Shown piece after piece: positions 19,077 to 27,584 of a stretch of DNA of 64,000 nt. This DNA comes from an uncultured bacterium (GTDB lineage Bacteria > Cyanobacteriota > Vampirovibrionia > Gastranaerophilales > Gastranaerophilaceae). The position numbers and the translations under genes were made by a program. The stretch is from positions 62,001 through 126,000 of the forward strand of contig CACYUI010000001.1 in the NCBI GenBank assembly GCA_902777605.1, in the 5' to 3' direction. The notes beneath the pieces were generated by a model that saw nothing but the letters and a program-made list of their open reading frames with translations, did not search any database and was not told the origin of the DNA. Within the stretch, counting starts at the first letter, position 1. Each line of letters begins with the position of its first letter.

Positions 19077-20375
19077 TTATAATTCTCCGATTAAATCGTA
19101 TTCAGTTGCATCTACTATTTTAATTGACTCAATATCACCCGGAACAACTTGTTTATTAGTATTAATCGTTACAACTCCATCAATTTCTGGGGCATCATAT
19201 TCGCTTCTTGCAACAACTTCACCATCATCTGAATATGCTTCTATAATACAAGGTATTCTTTTTCCTATAAAACTTCTATTACGCTCTAATGAAATTTTTT
19301 GCTGAATTTCCATTAATTTTTTATAGCGTTGGTGAGCAACTTTTTTAGAAACTCTATTTGGAAGAGAGTATGAAGATGTTCCTTTTTCTCTTGAATATTC
19401 GAAAATCCCGACTCTATCAAATTTCATATCCTTTATAAATTTAGCCAAATGTTCTATATGCTCTTCTGTTTCACCCGGATAACCTACTATAAATGTTGTT
19501 CTTATGGAAACATTCGGAATTTTTTTTCTGATATTTTCTATCATTGGTCTATAGTCAAAAGCAGGTCTATTCATAAGTTTCAATATTTCAGGGTGAGAAT
19601 GCTGAAGAGGTATGTCGACATATTTGACTACTTTATCTAACCGTGCAATTGCATCAATAAGTTCTTCCGACATTGTTGTCGGATAAGCATACATAATTCT
19701 TATCCAGCCAAGACCTTCTATTTTATTAAGTTCTTCCAATAATTTTGGAAGCATTGGCTTTTTGTATATGTCTATTCCATATCCCGTTGTATCTTGTGCT
19801 ATCAAAATTATTTCTGTAACACCTCTTTTAACTAGTTTTTTAGCTTCAGATATAATATCATCCATTTTCCTTGAATGATAATCTCCTCTCAAGAAAGGAA
19901 TTACACAATAACCGCATCTGTAATTACATCCGTCAGCTATTTTTATATAAGAGCTTGCCCCCATAGTTATTTGCATGCGTTCAACTTTTTCTGGATAGAT
20001 ATAATTTGGCTTTTCACTAACCTCTACAACATAATCATTGTCAATATTTCTTATAACATTTACTATCTTTGAAAAATCTGTAGCACCGACTACTGCAGCT
20101 ATTTCGGGAATTTCTTTTTTTAGCTCATCAGCATGTTTTTGTGCTAAACATCCAGTAACAATAACCCTTTTGCCTTTATCTATAAGTTCTAAAATTGTAC
20201 TAATAGACTCTCTTTCGGCATCACATATAAAAGAACAAGTATTTACTATGACAATGTCTGTTTCATCTTCATTTAATGTAACTTGAAAACCTTCCTCTGA
20301 AAGAATTCCGAGCATTAACTCAGAATCAACTAAATTTTTTGCACAACCGTGACTAACCAAAGCAATCTTTTTCAT
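19077..20375 (-). CDS. rimO: Ribosomal protein S12 methylthiotransferase RimO
   Basis: A 432-residue methylthiotransferase that adds a methylthio group to Asp in ribosomal protein S12. It has the N-terminal UPF0004 domain with C11, C47 and C76 for the auxiliary iron-sulfur cluster. The radical SAM motif is C150-x3-C154-x2-C157, followed by VIPFLRGDYHSR, which marks RimO rather than MiaB. A C-terminal TRAM domain (about 370-430) binds the substrate. Its target gene rpsL is in the same window at 58.7 kb. The ATG at 20375 is preferred to an upstream ATG seven codons earlier; neither has a strong ribosome site. Confidence 0.93.
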   Translation of the reverse strand: MKKIALVSHGCAKNLVDSELMLGILSEEGFQVTLNEDETDIVIVNTCSFICDAERESISTILELIDKGKRVIVTGCLAQKHADELKKEIPEIAAVVGATDFSKIVNVIRNIDNDYVVEVSEKPNYIYPEKVERMQITMGASSYIKIADGCNYRCGYCVIPFLRGDYHSRKMDDIISEAKKLVKRGVTEIILIAQDTTGYGIDIYKKPMLPKLLEELNKIEGLGWIRIMYAYPTTMSEELIDAIARLDKVVKYVDIPLQHSHPEILKLMNRPAFDYRPMIENIRKKIPNVSIRTTFIVGYPGETEEHIEHLAKFIKDMKFDRVGIFEYSREKGTSSYSLPNRVSKKVAHQRYKKLMEIQQKISLERNRSFIGKRIPCIIEAYSDDGEVVARSEYDAPEIDGVVTINTNKQVVPGDIESIKIVDATEYDLIGEL

Positions 20376-20590
20376 AACTAAAAGTATATCATACAAAAAA
20401 ACTTCTACACTAAAAGTATGATTTTTGTGTCGGAAACTAATATATTCGTATGATTTTTAATAATTACAAATATTAATTTTTGTAAAGATAATATATAATT
20501 GTATTAGTATAATTGACTTTTTGTACAATCCCATTAAAGAAGAGATAAGCAGCTCTATAGTGAGCAAAATAATAATAGGAGACCTACAGT

Positions 20591-22366
20591 ATGGGTATGG
20601 CAGCTTCTCAGGCAAGGTATTTAGCACTTGTCGCTCGACAATCAAATTGTGAATACGAAGGACAACAGATAAATCAAGCAAGACTGGCTCTTTCAAATCA
20701 GTCTGCAAACTTGTTTAATCAAATGCTTGGTTTAACAGTCCCTGTTCCACCAAGCACACAAGATTTCACTAAGTATCAGTACTCTTTTACAGATGGTGTA
20801 AATAATTACACAATTGACAAGTGGAATCAGCTTGCACAGCCTGATAGCGAAGGTTATAACTATGTTGTAGATTACCATTACAAAGCAAATGTCTATACAG
20901 GCTCTCAAAAACAAATGAGCGATCCGCAAGTTCAATTCTCGGTTCCGGGAGCTGTAATATCACCTGACTATACTGCAACTGTACATGCTATTCAAGCTGC
21001 ATTAGAAAATATTAAAGAGAAAACAGATATATATGAGGCTGCAAAATCTGACTATTTGAGTTTACTTGCAAACTCAACAAGACTTGCAACATATAAGGAT
21101 ACTGCTACTTTTACAAAAGTTACTAACTACACGGGTGATGCAGAAAACGGATATACAATAACATACAATTCACCTCAAACCGAAACAATTAACGATGTTG
21201 AATACACTTTATATACTGATCCGCAGGACACACAGACAAAGTTCGGAAAAGCAGGGAATACATATTATGTGATTGACGGAACTAATGTGACACCGGTTGA
21301 CCCTACTCAATATGCTGATGTTATTGCCAGATTGGAACCAACAGCTGACAAAAAGACATTCCAATCATACGCATCAATTCAAGACGAAACTTTAAAATCG
21401 AAGATTGCTGATTCAATTGAAGTTTTGAAAAAATGTGACAGCTCAATAGATGCAGCACAAATATTTTATAACGCAGATGATGATGGCAATATAATGCTTG
21501 TTACACAAACTGATATTACTAATCTGGTAAGTAAAACAGGCACAGGTACAGCTACAATATTGCCGACTTATCATGTTAATAAAGACGGTACTGAACAAGA
21601 CAGCTGGCAATCAACAGAACAAGTTGCAAATGATTTGGCTAAGCTTTTAAACGCGCAAGTTGTTGCAAAATCTCAGTTAGATTTAGCAGAACAAGCTTAT
21701 GAACTTTTAAATGTTCCAAATTATGTAGGTAACAATCAGCTGACTCCGCTGAGTTCACTTACTGATGCTCAACAAGCGGAAATTAAACAGATTATGGCTG
21801 ATATGGCAGCGGAAAATGTTCAGACGAACTTCGGTAAATATTTTAATCCTGATACAGGTGAATATTACGGGGGAATTTACCAGTTTACACTTAATGGTGT
21901 AACATACTACACAACATATGATGACTTGGCTAACTCAGCTATTAACGGAAAAGGTATAAACAATATAGATGATCAGCCAAGACTTCCTTATTACAGAGCT
22001 GATTATGTTTCAAAAGAAATCAAAAAACAAGAAAAAGCTATTCTTGAAACTGATGCTCAAGGCAGATTCTCTTCTGTCAGATTTAGTGATGATACGATTA
22101 AATACTCCCTTAATGTTGAAACAATAACAGACGATAAAGCCTATCAAGACGCAATGAATCAATATTATTATGAATCAGCTAAATATGACAAGATGATACA
22201 AGATATAAATGCAAAAACTTCTGTAATTCAGATGGAAGATCAACAGTTAGAATTACGATTAAAGCAGTTGGATACAGAAAGAAATGCTTTAACAAACGAA
22301 ATTGAAGCAGTTTCTAAGGTTGTTAAAGATAATGTTGAAAAATCATTCAAAACATTTAGCAACTAA
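20591..22366 (+). CDS. Uncharacterised protein A of a five-gene block; helical ends, variable middle
   Basis: A 591-residue protein without signal peptide or recognised domain. Residues 1-48 are an amphipathic helix beginning MGMAASQARYLALVARQSN. The last 60 residues are a coiled coil ending in NVEKSFKTFSN. Between them lie a helical stretch (about 135-180), a Thr/Tyr/Asp-rich probably beta region (185-260) and further mixed segments. Both ends match the 110-residue protein at 24014, which has no middle, like the paired terminal helices of flagellin or needle subunits. That likeness is architectural, not homology. An AGGAGA site precedes the start. Function unknown. Confidence 0.75.
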   Translation: MGMAASQARYLALVARQSNCEYEGQQINQARLALSNQSANLFNQMLGLTVPVPPSTQDFTKYQYSFTDGVNNYTIDKWNQLAQPDSEGYNYVVDYHYKANVYTGSQKQMSDPQVQFSVPGAVISPDYTATVHAIQAALENIKEKTDIYEAAKSDYLSLLANSTRLATYKDTATFTKVTNYTGDAENGYTITYNSPQTETINDVEYTLYTDPQDTQTKFGKAGNTYYVIDGTNVTPVDPTQYADVIARLEPTADKKTFQSYASIQDETLKSKIADSIEVLKKCDSSIDAAQIFYNADDDGNIMLVTQTDITNLVSKTGTGTATILPTYHVNKDGTEQDSWQSTEQVANDLAKLLNAQVVAKSQLDLAEQAYELLNVPNYVGNNQLTPLSSLTDAQQAEIKQIMADMAAENVQTNFGKYFNPDTGEYYGGIYQFTLNGVTYYTTYDDLANSAINGKGINNIDDQPRLPYYRADYVSKEIKKQEKAILETDAQGRFSSVRFSDDTIKYSLNVETITDDKAYQDAMNQYYYESAKYDKMIQDINAKTSVIQMEDQQLELRLKQLDTERNALTNEIEAVSKVVKDNVEKSFKTFSN

Positions 22367-22452
22367 TAATATAGCAGCATAAATATACATTACTCAAAAA
22401 AGAAAGGAAGCAATAAGAGAAAAGTAAACAGGTTTAAAAAGATGAATATTAA

Positions 22453-22492
22453 AATCACTTATTAACTTATTAACTTATTCGCTTATTCATTT
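22453..22492 (+). repeat. Octamer tandem repeat before gene B
   Basis: Five successive 8-base units, AATCACTT, ATTAACTT, ATTAACTT, ATTCGCTT and ATTCATTT, lie immediately before the start codon at 22500. A matching five-unit array is found in the rpsL leader at 58575-58614. Confidence 0.75.
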
Positions 22493-22499
22493 AAAGAAA

Positions 22500-23357
22500 A
22501 TGTCTTACAAAAATGATAGTTACTTAGTAATAGCAAACAGATTCGGTTCAGCATCATCTGATGCGAAAGTTATGTTATACGAAACATATGACAGACTAAG
22601 AGATTTGACCGTATCAGGTTCAGCAAGTTCAGGAACAGGTTTTGAAGCAGCAGGTGGTTTCTTATATCAACTTGCAAGCTTATTCGCTCCGTCCGCTTTT
22701 ATGACAACAATGGGCGGTACTACTGCAATGAATATTCCTGGAACATCATATTGGAACAAATATACCGGTGGCACGGGTGGACTTACAGGAACTTATTCCT
22801 CTTTTGGAGTAAATTCTCTTGGTAACTATTCAGGCTTTCCAAGCGGTTACGCTGCAAATTTAGGATATCGACAAAGCGGATATACAACAGGCGGAGCTTC
22901 TGCAATTGGAGATTTATTAACAGGTTTTGGTTCCTCTGACGGTCAAGCAACAGGTTTTGCATCAGGAATCGGAAGTATTGCAGACATCGCAAGCACCGCT
23001 GCATATGGAATAGGAACAGCAAACGGCTATGGAATTGGCGGTAAGAATATCGTTATGCCTCTTGCCGGAATTATTTCGGGATGGGGCGGCATAATGACAG
23101 CAGCAGCACCTTATTTGGGAGAATTTGGTTTGCCTGCAGTTGTAATGGGTAATTTAATGCAAGGTACGACTTCTGCAGCGCTTTCTGCTTATCAAGCAGT
23201 ATCAAGTAACATTGTTGCAAATGCTGATACAATTCTTTCACAAAAAGTAGCAAACATTGAAACGGTTGTAAAAATGTTAGATACTCAAAGTGATGTTGTA
23301 AGAAAAATGCTTAAAGATGATATTGAATCTGCAAGCAAAGATATTCAAGATTTATAA
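22500..23357 (+). CDS. Uncharacterised Gly/Ser/Ala-rich protein B
   Basis: A 285-residue protein with an N-terminal helical part (1-37), a long Gly/Ser/Tyr-rich low-complexity region (about 38-180), a hydrophobic section (about 180-222, MPLAGIISGWGGIMTAAAPYLG) that could insert in a membrane, and a C-terminal helix rich in Asp, Lys and Val (230-285). No family is recognised. The layout recalls secreted pore or translocator proteins, but only in general form. The start has no clear Shine-Dalgarno site; an octamer repeat array ends 7 bases before it. It follows protein A by 133 bases on the same strand. Confidence 0.65.
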   Translation: MSYKNDSYLVIANRFGSASSDAKVMLYETYDRLRDLTVSGSASSGTGFEAAGGFLYQLASLFAPSAFMTTMGGTTAMNIPGTSYWNKYTGGTGGLTGTYSSFGVNSLGNYSGFPSGYAANLGYRQSGYTTGGASAIGDLLTGFGSSDGQATGFASGIGSIADIASTAAYGIGTANGYGIGGKNIVMPLAGIISGWGGIMTAAAPYLGEFGLPAVVMGNLMQGTTSAALSAYQAVSSNIVANADTILSQKVANIETVVKMLDTQSDVVRKMLKDDIESASKDIQDL

Positions 23358-23403
23358 TAGTTAAAATATTACATATTATTTACACGGGAAATAGAGAAAA
23401 GAG

Positions 23404-23631
23404 ATGCAAAGACGAACTTTTTACAGAACTATGCTTGACATATTTTTAGGAAATGCTGTTGTTAAAGCGATAATTTCTTGTGTAAAATTTTGTAACGAAC
23501 AGCGATATTATAATAATAAAGAATTAAAGTTTTTTGAAAATATGCCGATAGATAATTTAGGAAACAATCCTTTTTATCAAAAAAAGTTTATATTTGATAC
23601 GAAATCAATTAGTAAGGCTGGTCTAAAATAA
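23404..23631 (+). CDS. Small uncharacterised protein C
   Basis: A 75-residue basic protein with one moderately hydrophobic segment (about 10-28, LDIFLGNAVVKAIISCVKF) containing two cysteines (C26, C30), followed by a polar tail with several aromatic residues. No family is recognised. It sits 46 bases after protein B and about 100 bases before protein D on the same strand. A weak purine-rich site (AGAGAAAAGAG) precedes the ATG. Whether it is translated is uncertain. Confidence 0.45.
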   Translation: MQRRTFYRTMLDIFLGNAVVKAIISCVKFCNEQRYYNNKELKFFENMPIDNLGNNPFYQKKFIFDTKSISKAGLK

Positions 23632-23682
23632 AATGTTAACAAATGTAACAAACATGTCAAAAATAGGGCAATTATTGAAGAT

Positions 23683-23704
23683 TACATGTTTTATAATACA
23701 TGTA
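23683..23704 (+). promoter_or_regulatory. Dyad around a -10 box before gene D
   Basis: TACATGT (23683-23689) and ACATGTA (23698-23704) form a perfect 7-bp inverted repeat around TTTATAAT, which contains a consensus TATAAT (23692-23697). A third ACATGT lies at 23652-23657. The layout suits an operator placed on an internal promoter. No good -35 box is seen. Confidence 0.45.
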
Positions 23705-23732
23705 GGCTCAGATCGTGTAGGAGAAATAGCTT

Positions 23733-24002
23733 ATGCGTGAAGAGATACAAGATAATGTAAAACGGTTAGTGAATTTTCTGAATTTTGCGCGCTCATTCTT
23801 CAAACGCAAAAATCCTCTAAAGGCGCTAGCTATAAGCCTTATCTCAAGCCTAAAGGACATGCTTACCATAAGACAAAAACTTAAAATGGCTAAGTACAGG
23901 GTTACATATCACCAACATCAGCTTCACAAAATGGAAAGTTTGATAGCAGAAAGTAACGAACACACATTCCTGAAAGGCAAAAACTTAAACGAAACAAGAT
24001 AA
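23733..24002 (+). CDS. Small basic helical protein D
   Basis: This 89-residue protein is Lys/Arg-rich and predicted to be nearly all helix, with a leucine-patterned stretch (about 30-75) capable of coiled-coil pairing. No signal peptide and no recognised domain. An AGGAGAAA ribosome site lies upstream. It ends 11 bases before gene E, so D and E are almost certainly co-translated. A small basic helical partner next to a helical hairpin protein would suit a chaperone or co-subunit role, but that is a guess. Confidence 0.6.
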   Translation: MREEIQDNVKRLVNFLNFARSFFKRKNPLKALAISLISSLKDMLTIRQKLKMAKYRVTYHQHQLHKMESLIAESNEHTFLKGKNLNETR

Positions 24003-24013
24003 AGGAAACGATT

Positions 24014-24346
24014 ATGGGATTAATTGCCTCAAGTTTCAGAATGATGTATCTGACAGCGTACAAAATATCGCTGGAATCAAAGATTCAATGGATTGCTTCC
24101 GCAAAGATGGAATTGGTAGCATCAGCAGACGAGATAATGTCTTTAGGGAACGATTTGGATCCTGAAAATCCTGCCGTTAAGCAGATGGAAGCCCGAAGGG
24201 ATAAACTTGTAGTCCTTGAAAAGAAATTGGATTTGCAAATGCAGGAATACCAGAATAGACTCAAGATGGTTGATGCAGAACTTCAATCAGCTCAGGGAGC
24301 TGTTGATTCAGCTATACAAAGATCTTTCTCATATAACTTCGGTTAG
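24014..24346 (+). CDS. Helical hairpin protein E, short relative of protein A
   Basis: A 110-residue protein without signal peptide. Residues 1-48 (MGLIASSFRMMYLTAYK...) align without gaps to the start of protein A with 13 identities, including M1, G2, A5, S6, R9, L13, A15, E21, Q25, I27, A30 and L34. A turn, LDPENP (about 48-53), leads to a second helix whose last 35 aligned residues follow the pattern of A's C-terminus and share the terminal Ser-Phe. It looks like protein A with the middle removed. The size and fold type are those of small secreted or filament-forming helical hairpins. Function unknown. Confidence 0.75.
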   Translation: MGLIASSFRMMYLTAYKISLESKIQWIASAKMELVASADEIMSLGNDLDPENPAVKQMEARRDKLVVLEKKLDLQMQEYQNRLKMVDAELQSAQGAVDSAIQRSFSYNFG

Positions 24347-24375
24347 AAGAAATTAAATAAGATGCAATAATGAGT

Positions 24376-24404
24376 AAAAACAGGCACTAATAGTGTCTGT
24401 TTTT
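24376..24404 (+). terminator. Terminator closing the A-E block
   Basis: AAAAACAGGCACT and AGTGTCTGTTTTT pair around a three-base loop and are followed by TATATATT. It closes the five-gene block before lysA. Confidence 0.8.
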
Positions 24405-24489
24405 ATATATTATTCAATGTTTTAACTATGGAAAATTTTATATGAACTTTGATTATGGTACAATATATGTGACAATGAAATGAGGACAT

Positions 24490-25803
24490 ATGAGCGTTAA
24501 TCAATTACTTAAACCTGTAACATTAGAGTATAAAAAAAATATTAATATAGGCGGATGCGACTTAGTTGAATTAGCTAAAAAATACGGAACTCCTCTCTAT
24601 GTAATTGATGAGAGCACTATTAGAAGCATATGCAAAGATTATAAAGAGGCTTTTAAAGATTATAACAATATAAAAATGATGTACGCATCAAAAGCACTTT
24701 GTACTATGGCAACTTCTAAAATTCTATCCGATGAAGGTTTTGGATTTGATGTAGTTTCTGCGGGTGAGATTTATACTGTATATAAATCAGGCACCGATAT
24801 GTCGAAAGTACTGTTTAACGGGAATAACAAGTCAAGACGAGAAATAGAATTGGCTATAGATTTAAATGTCGGAAGATTTTCTGTAGACAATTTTTATGAG
24901 GCAGAGCTTTTAAATAACATTGCTGATGAAAAAGGTGTAACAGTCGATATTTTATTGAGAATTACCCCAGGAATAGAATGTCACACACACAATTATATTC
25001 AGACAGGTCAAATCGACTCTAAATTCGGATTTGACTTGGTACAGATTGATAAAATTGTTGAGATTATTAACACTGAATATAAAAATCTTAATTTAAAAGG
25101 ACTTCATGCACATATAGGCTCACAAATATTTGAGCTTCAATCTTTTTATGATGAAGTAGAAATTTTAGTAAAAGAAATTGCAAGAATAAATGAAAAATTT
25201 AGCCTAAAACTGGACGAAATGAATATTGGAGGCGGTTTAGGCGTAAAATACACAGAAAAAGATGAACCTCCTAAAGTCTGCGATTTAGCAAAAGTTGTAA
25301 CGGATGCTATGCATAAATATTCGGTAGATATTCCTACAATATATTTGGAACCTGGAAGAAGTATTATATCAACCTCAGGTGTAACACTTTATACCGTAGG
25401 CTCTTCAAAACTTGCATCGAACGGACATAAATATTTTGCCGTTGATGGCGGTATGGCAGACAACCCGAGACCAAGTATGTATCAGGCAGAATATGCAGCA
25501 GAAGTTGCCAATTATTCTGATGCAAAAAATAGGGAAAAAGAAAAACTTACACTTGTTGGAAGATATTGTGAAAGCGGAGATATTTTGATTAATGAAATTG
25601 AGCTTCCAAAGCTTGAAACTGGAGACATTCTCTGCATATACAACACAGGAGCATACAATTATTCAATGTCATCAAATTATAACAGAGTGGAAAAACCAGC
25701 AATGGTACTTGTAAATAATTCACAATCTGATATGATAGTATATAGAGAAACATTAGAGGATTTGATCTCCCACGATAGCATTCCCGATAGGTTGAGAAAG
25801 TAA
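24490..25803 (+). CDS. lysA: Diaminopimelate decarboxylase
   Basis: A 437-residue fold-type III PLP enzyme making lysine from meso-diaminopimelate. The PLP lysine is in YASKALCT near residue 65, followed by GFGFDVVSAGE, the HAHIGSQI block near residue 205, GGGLGVKY near 245, an EPGRS motif near 288, and the inter-subunit active-site CESGD near residue 360, which is typical of LysA. An ATGAGGAC site precedes the start. The stop overlaps the next gene's ATG (TAATGA), giving coupled translation with cdaA. Confidence 0.96.
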   Translation: MSVNQLLKPVTLEYKKNINIGGCDLVELAKKYGTPLYVIDESTIRSICKDYKEAFKDYNNIKMMYASKALCTMATSKILSDEGFGFDVVSAGEIYTVYKSGTDMSKVLFNGNNKSRREIELAIDLNVGRFSVDNFYEAELLNNIADEKGVTVDILLRITPGIECHTHNYIQTGQIDSKFGFDLVQIDKIVEIINTEYKNLNLKGLHAHIGSQIFELQSFYDEVEILVKEIARINEKFSLKLDEMNIGGGLGVKYTEKDEPPKVCDLAKVVTDAMHKYSVDIPTIYLEPGRSIISTSGVTLYTVGSSKLASNGHKYFAVDGGMADNPRPSMYQAEYAAEVANYSDAKNREKEKLTLVGRYCESGDILINEIELPKLETGDILCIYNTGAYNYSMSSNYNRVEKPAMVLVNNSQSDMIVYRETLEDLISHDSIPDRLRK

Positions 25804-26690
25804 TGACAGAGCATATTATGACATTATTTCAGAGTATTTTGCGCCCGATAGAATGGTCGCTTACTTGGATTAACATACTAGAAGTGCTTTTAATTGCTTC
25901 TGTTCTGTATCTTTTTTACAGGAAATTTATAAGAAACACTCAATCGGAAAAACTTGTTAAAGGTTTGTTTATACTTGTTTTTCTATGGATTTTAAGCGAA
26001 ATACTAACTCTTATCAATTTAAGAATTTTGGGCTTGTTTTTAAAAGGACTCGTAACATTTGTTTCTCTTGGACTAATTGTTATTTTCCAACCTGAATTAA
26101 GAAGATTTTTGGGCTATTTAGGACAGCCGGGATTTATCGGAAGGACTCTGTTTAGCAGAGAAAACTCTAATAAAAAAGAAACAAACACAGATATAATAAA
26201 AGAAATTATTGAATCAGTAAAATATTTAACCAAAACTAAAACAGGAGCATTAATTGTATTTCAAAAGGGGCCGAATACAGCATTATACTCCGATGTTGGA
26301 ACAAAAATTGATGCAATTATTTCTGCAGAGTTGATATTAACTATTTTTCACCCCAATACCCCGCTTCACGACGGAGCCATGGTTATTGATGGTCACAAAA
26401 TTCATTCAGCAGGTGTTTTACTTCCGCTTACGGAAGATCCAAAGTTAAGTTGGAAGTACGGAACAAGACACAGAGCTGCTATAGGTATGTCAGAAGTTTC
26501 GGATGCAGCAATACTAGTTGTTTCAGAAGAAACTGGTGATGTTTCCGTTTGTATGGACGGTATGCTCAAGAAATACGAAGACCTAATGACACTAAAAGCT
26601 GATTTAGAGGCAATTTTGGGTGTTAAAAAGGTTGAAGAAACAGAAGAAGAAAAACACAAAAATTTGTTTGATAAATTGAAAAGAAAGTAA
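25803..26690 (+). CDS. cdaA: Diadenylate cyclase CdaA
   Basis: This 295-residue protein has three N-terminal membrane helices (about 22-100) and a DAC domain with the catalytic motifs DGA (190-192) and RHR (222-224). It makes the second messenger cyclic di-AMP from two ATP at the membrane, which controls potassium and osmotic balance and cell-wall state. The usual neighbours cdaR and glmM are absent; instead it lies between lysA and a YitT-like gene. A charged Glu/Lys tail follows the catalytic domain. Confidence 0.95.
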   Translation: MTEHIMTLFQSILRPIEWSLTWINILEVLLIASVLYLFYRKFIRNTQSEKLVKGLFILVFLWILSEILTLINLRILGLFLKGLVTFVSLGLIVIFQPELRRFLGYLGQPGFIGRTLFSRENSNKKETNTDIIKEIIESVKYLTKTKTGALIVFQKGPNTALYSDVGTKIDAIISAELILTIFHPNTPLHDGAMVIDGHKIHSAGVLLPLTEDPKLSWKYGTRHRAAIGMSEVSDAAILVVSEETGDVSVCMDGMLKKYEDLMTLKADLEAILGVKKVEETEEEKHKNLFDKLKRK

Positions 26691-26695
26691 TATAA

Positions 26696-27583
26696 ATGTT
26701 TTTTCAAAAAAAGAAGATTGAACCAATCAAAAAAACGAAAGCACAATTAACAAAAGAGTACGGAATGCGTGCACTATTTATTACATTAGGTGCTTTTATT
26801 ACGGCTGCCGCATTAGAAACTTTCTTACTTCCAAATAACATCATTGACGGCGGTGTTATCGGTATTTCTATGATGGTTCACTATATTACAAAATGGAACT
26901 TAGGTTTGCTAATTTTTTGTATTAACATACCTTTTATTGTACTTGCATTTAAGAAAATGGGGTATAAGTTTATAATAAATACTCTTTTTGCTACCGGTAT
27001 GTTAGCTATTGCGACAAATGTATTTAGCGGTTTTCATGTTACTGAAGATTTAATACTATCAGCAATCTTCGGAGGTATAATTCTCGGTTTCGGAGTAGGA
27101 TTAATTCTCAGAAACAACGCGTCTTTAGATGGAACCGAAATGCTTTCAATCATTTTGGCAAAGAAGCTTAAAATAATTTCTGTAGGCGAACTTTTAATGG
27201 GAATTAACTTATTTATATACATAGGTGCTGGCTTTTTGCTTGGTTGGGACAGAGCTTTGTATTCAATCATTACATATTACATAGCCTCAAAAGTTATAGA
27301 TGCTGTAATGGAAGGCTTGGATAAATCAAAATCCGTTAGAATTGTTTCAGAGCACTACCGTGAAATCGGGGAAGCTATTATGAAAGAACTTGATACAAGT
27401 GTCACTTATATGCGCACAATGGGCGGATATTCCCGGCAGGAGAAAATTCTTACTTTTTGTGTCGTAAATAAATTTGAAATGGCAAAATTAAAAGAGGTTG
27501 TGCACTCATTTGATCCTAAAGCATTTATTGTTACTGAAGATGTTCATGAAGTTGAAGGTGTAAGAGTAAAAAAACACAAGTAA
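26696..27583 (+). CDS. YitT-family membrane protein (DUF2179)
   Basis: A 295-residue protein with five to six membrane helices (about 25-200) and a soluble C-terminal DUF2179 domain (about 215-295, VRIVSEHYREIGEAIMKEL...). It shows the family blocks LLPNNIIDGGVIGISMM near residue 45 and NNASLDGTEMLSIIL near 138. YitT proteins are common in Firmicutes, and their transport role is unproven. The gene starts 6 bases after cdaA and ends 1 base from the convergent nuoN stop, with no terminator between them. Confidence 0.9.
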   Translation: MFFQKKKIEPIKKTKAQLTKEYGMRALFITLGAFITAAALETFLLPNNIIDGGVIGISMMVHYITKWNLGLLIFCINIPFIVLAFKKMGYKFIINTLFATGMLAIATNVFSGFHVTEDLILSAIFGGIILGFGVGLILRNNASLDGTEMLSIILAKKLKIISVGELLMGINLFIYIGAGFLLGWDRALYSIITYYIASKVIDAVMEGLDKSKSVRIVSEHYREIGEAIMKELDTSVTYMRTMGGYSRQEKILTFCVVNKFEMAKLKEVVHSFDPKAFIVTEDVHEVEGVRVKKHK

Positions 27584-27584
27584 C

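Noticed and set aside
22453-22492. CRISPR-like array
   Set aside because: Units are 8 bases without spacers, and no cas genes are present. It is a tandem simple repeat.
22783-23253. Two Leu-rich minus-strand ORFs antisense to protein B
   Set aside because: Their Leu/Gln bias comes from the Gly/Ser/Ala codons of the gene opposite. No ribosome site.
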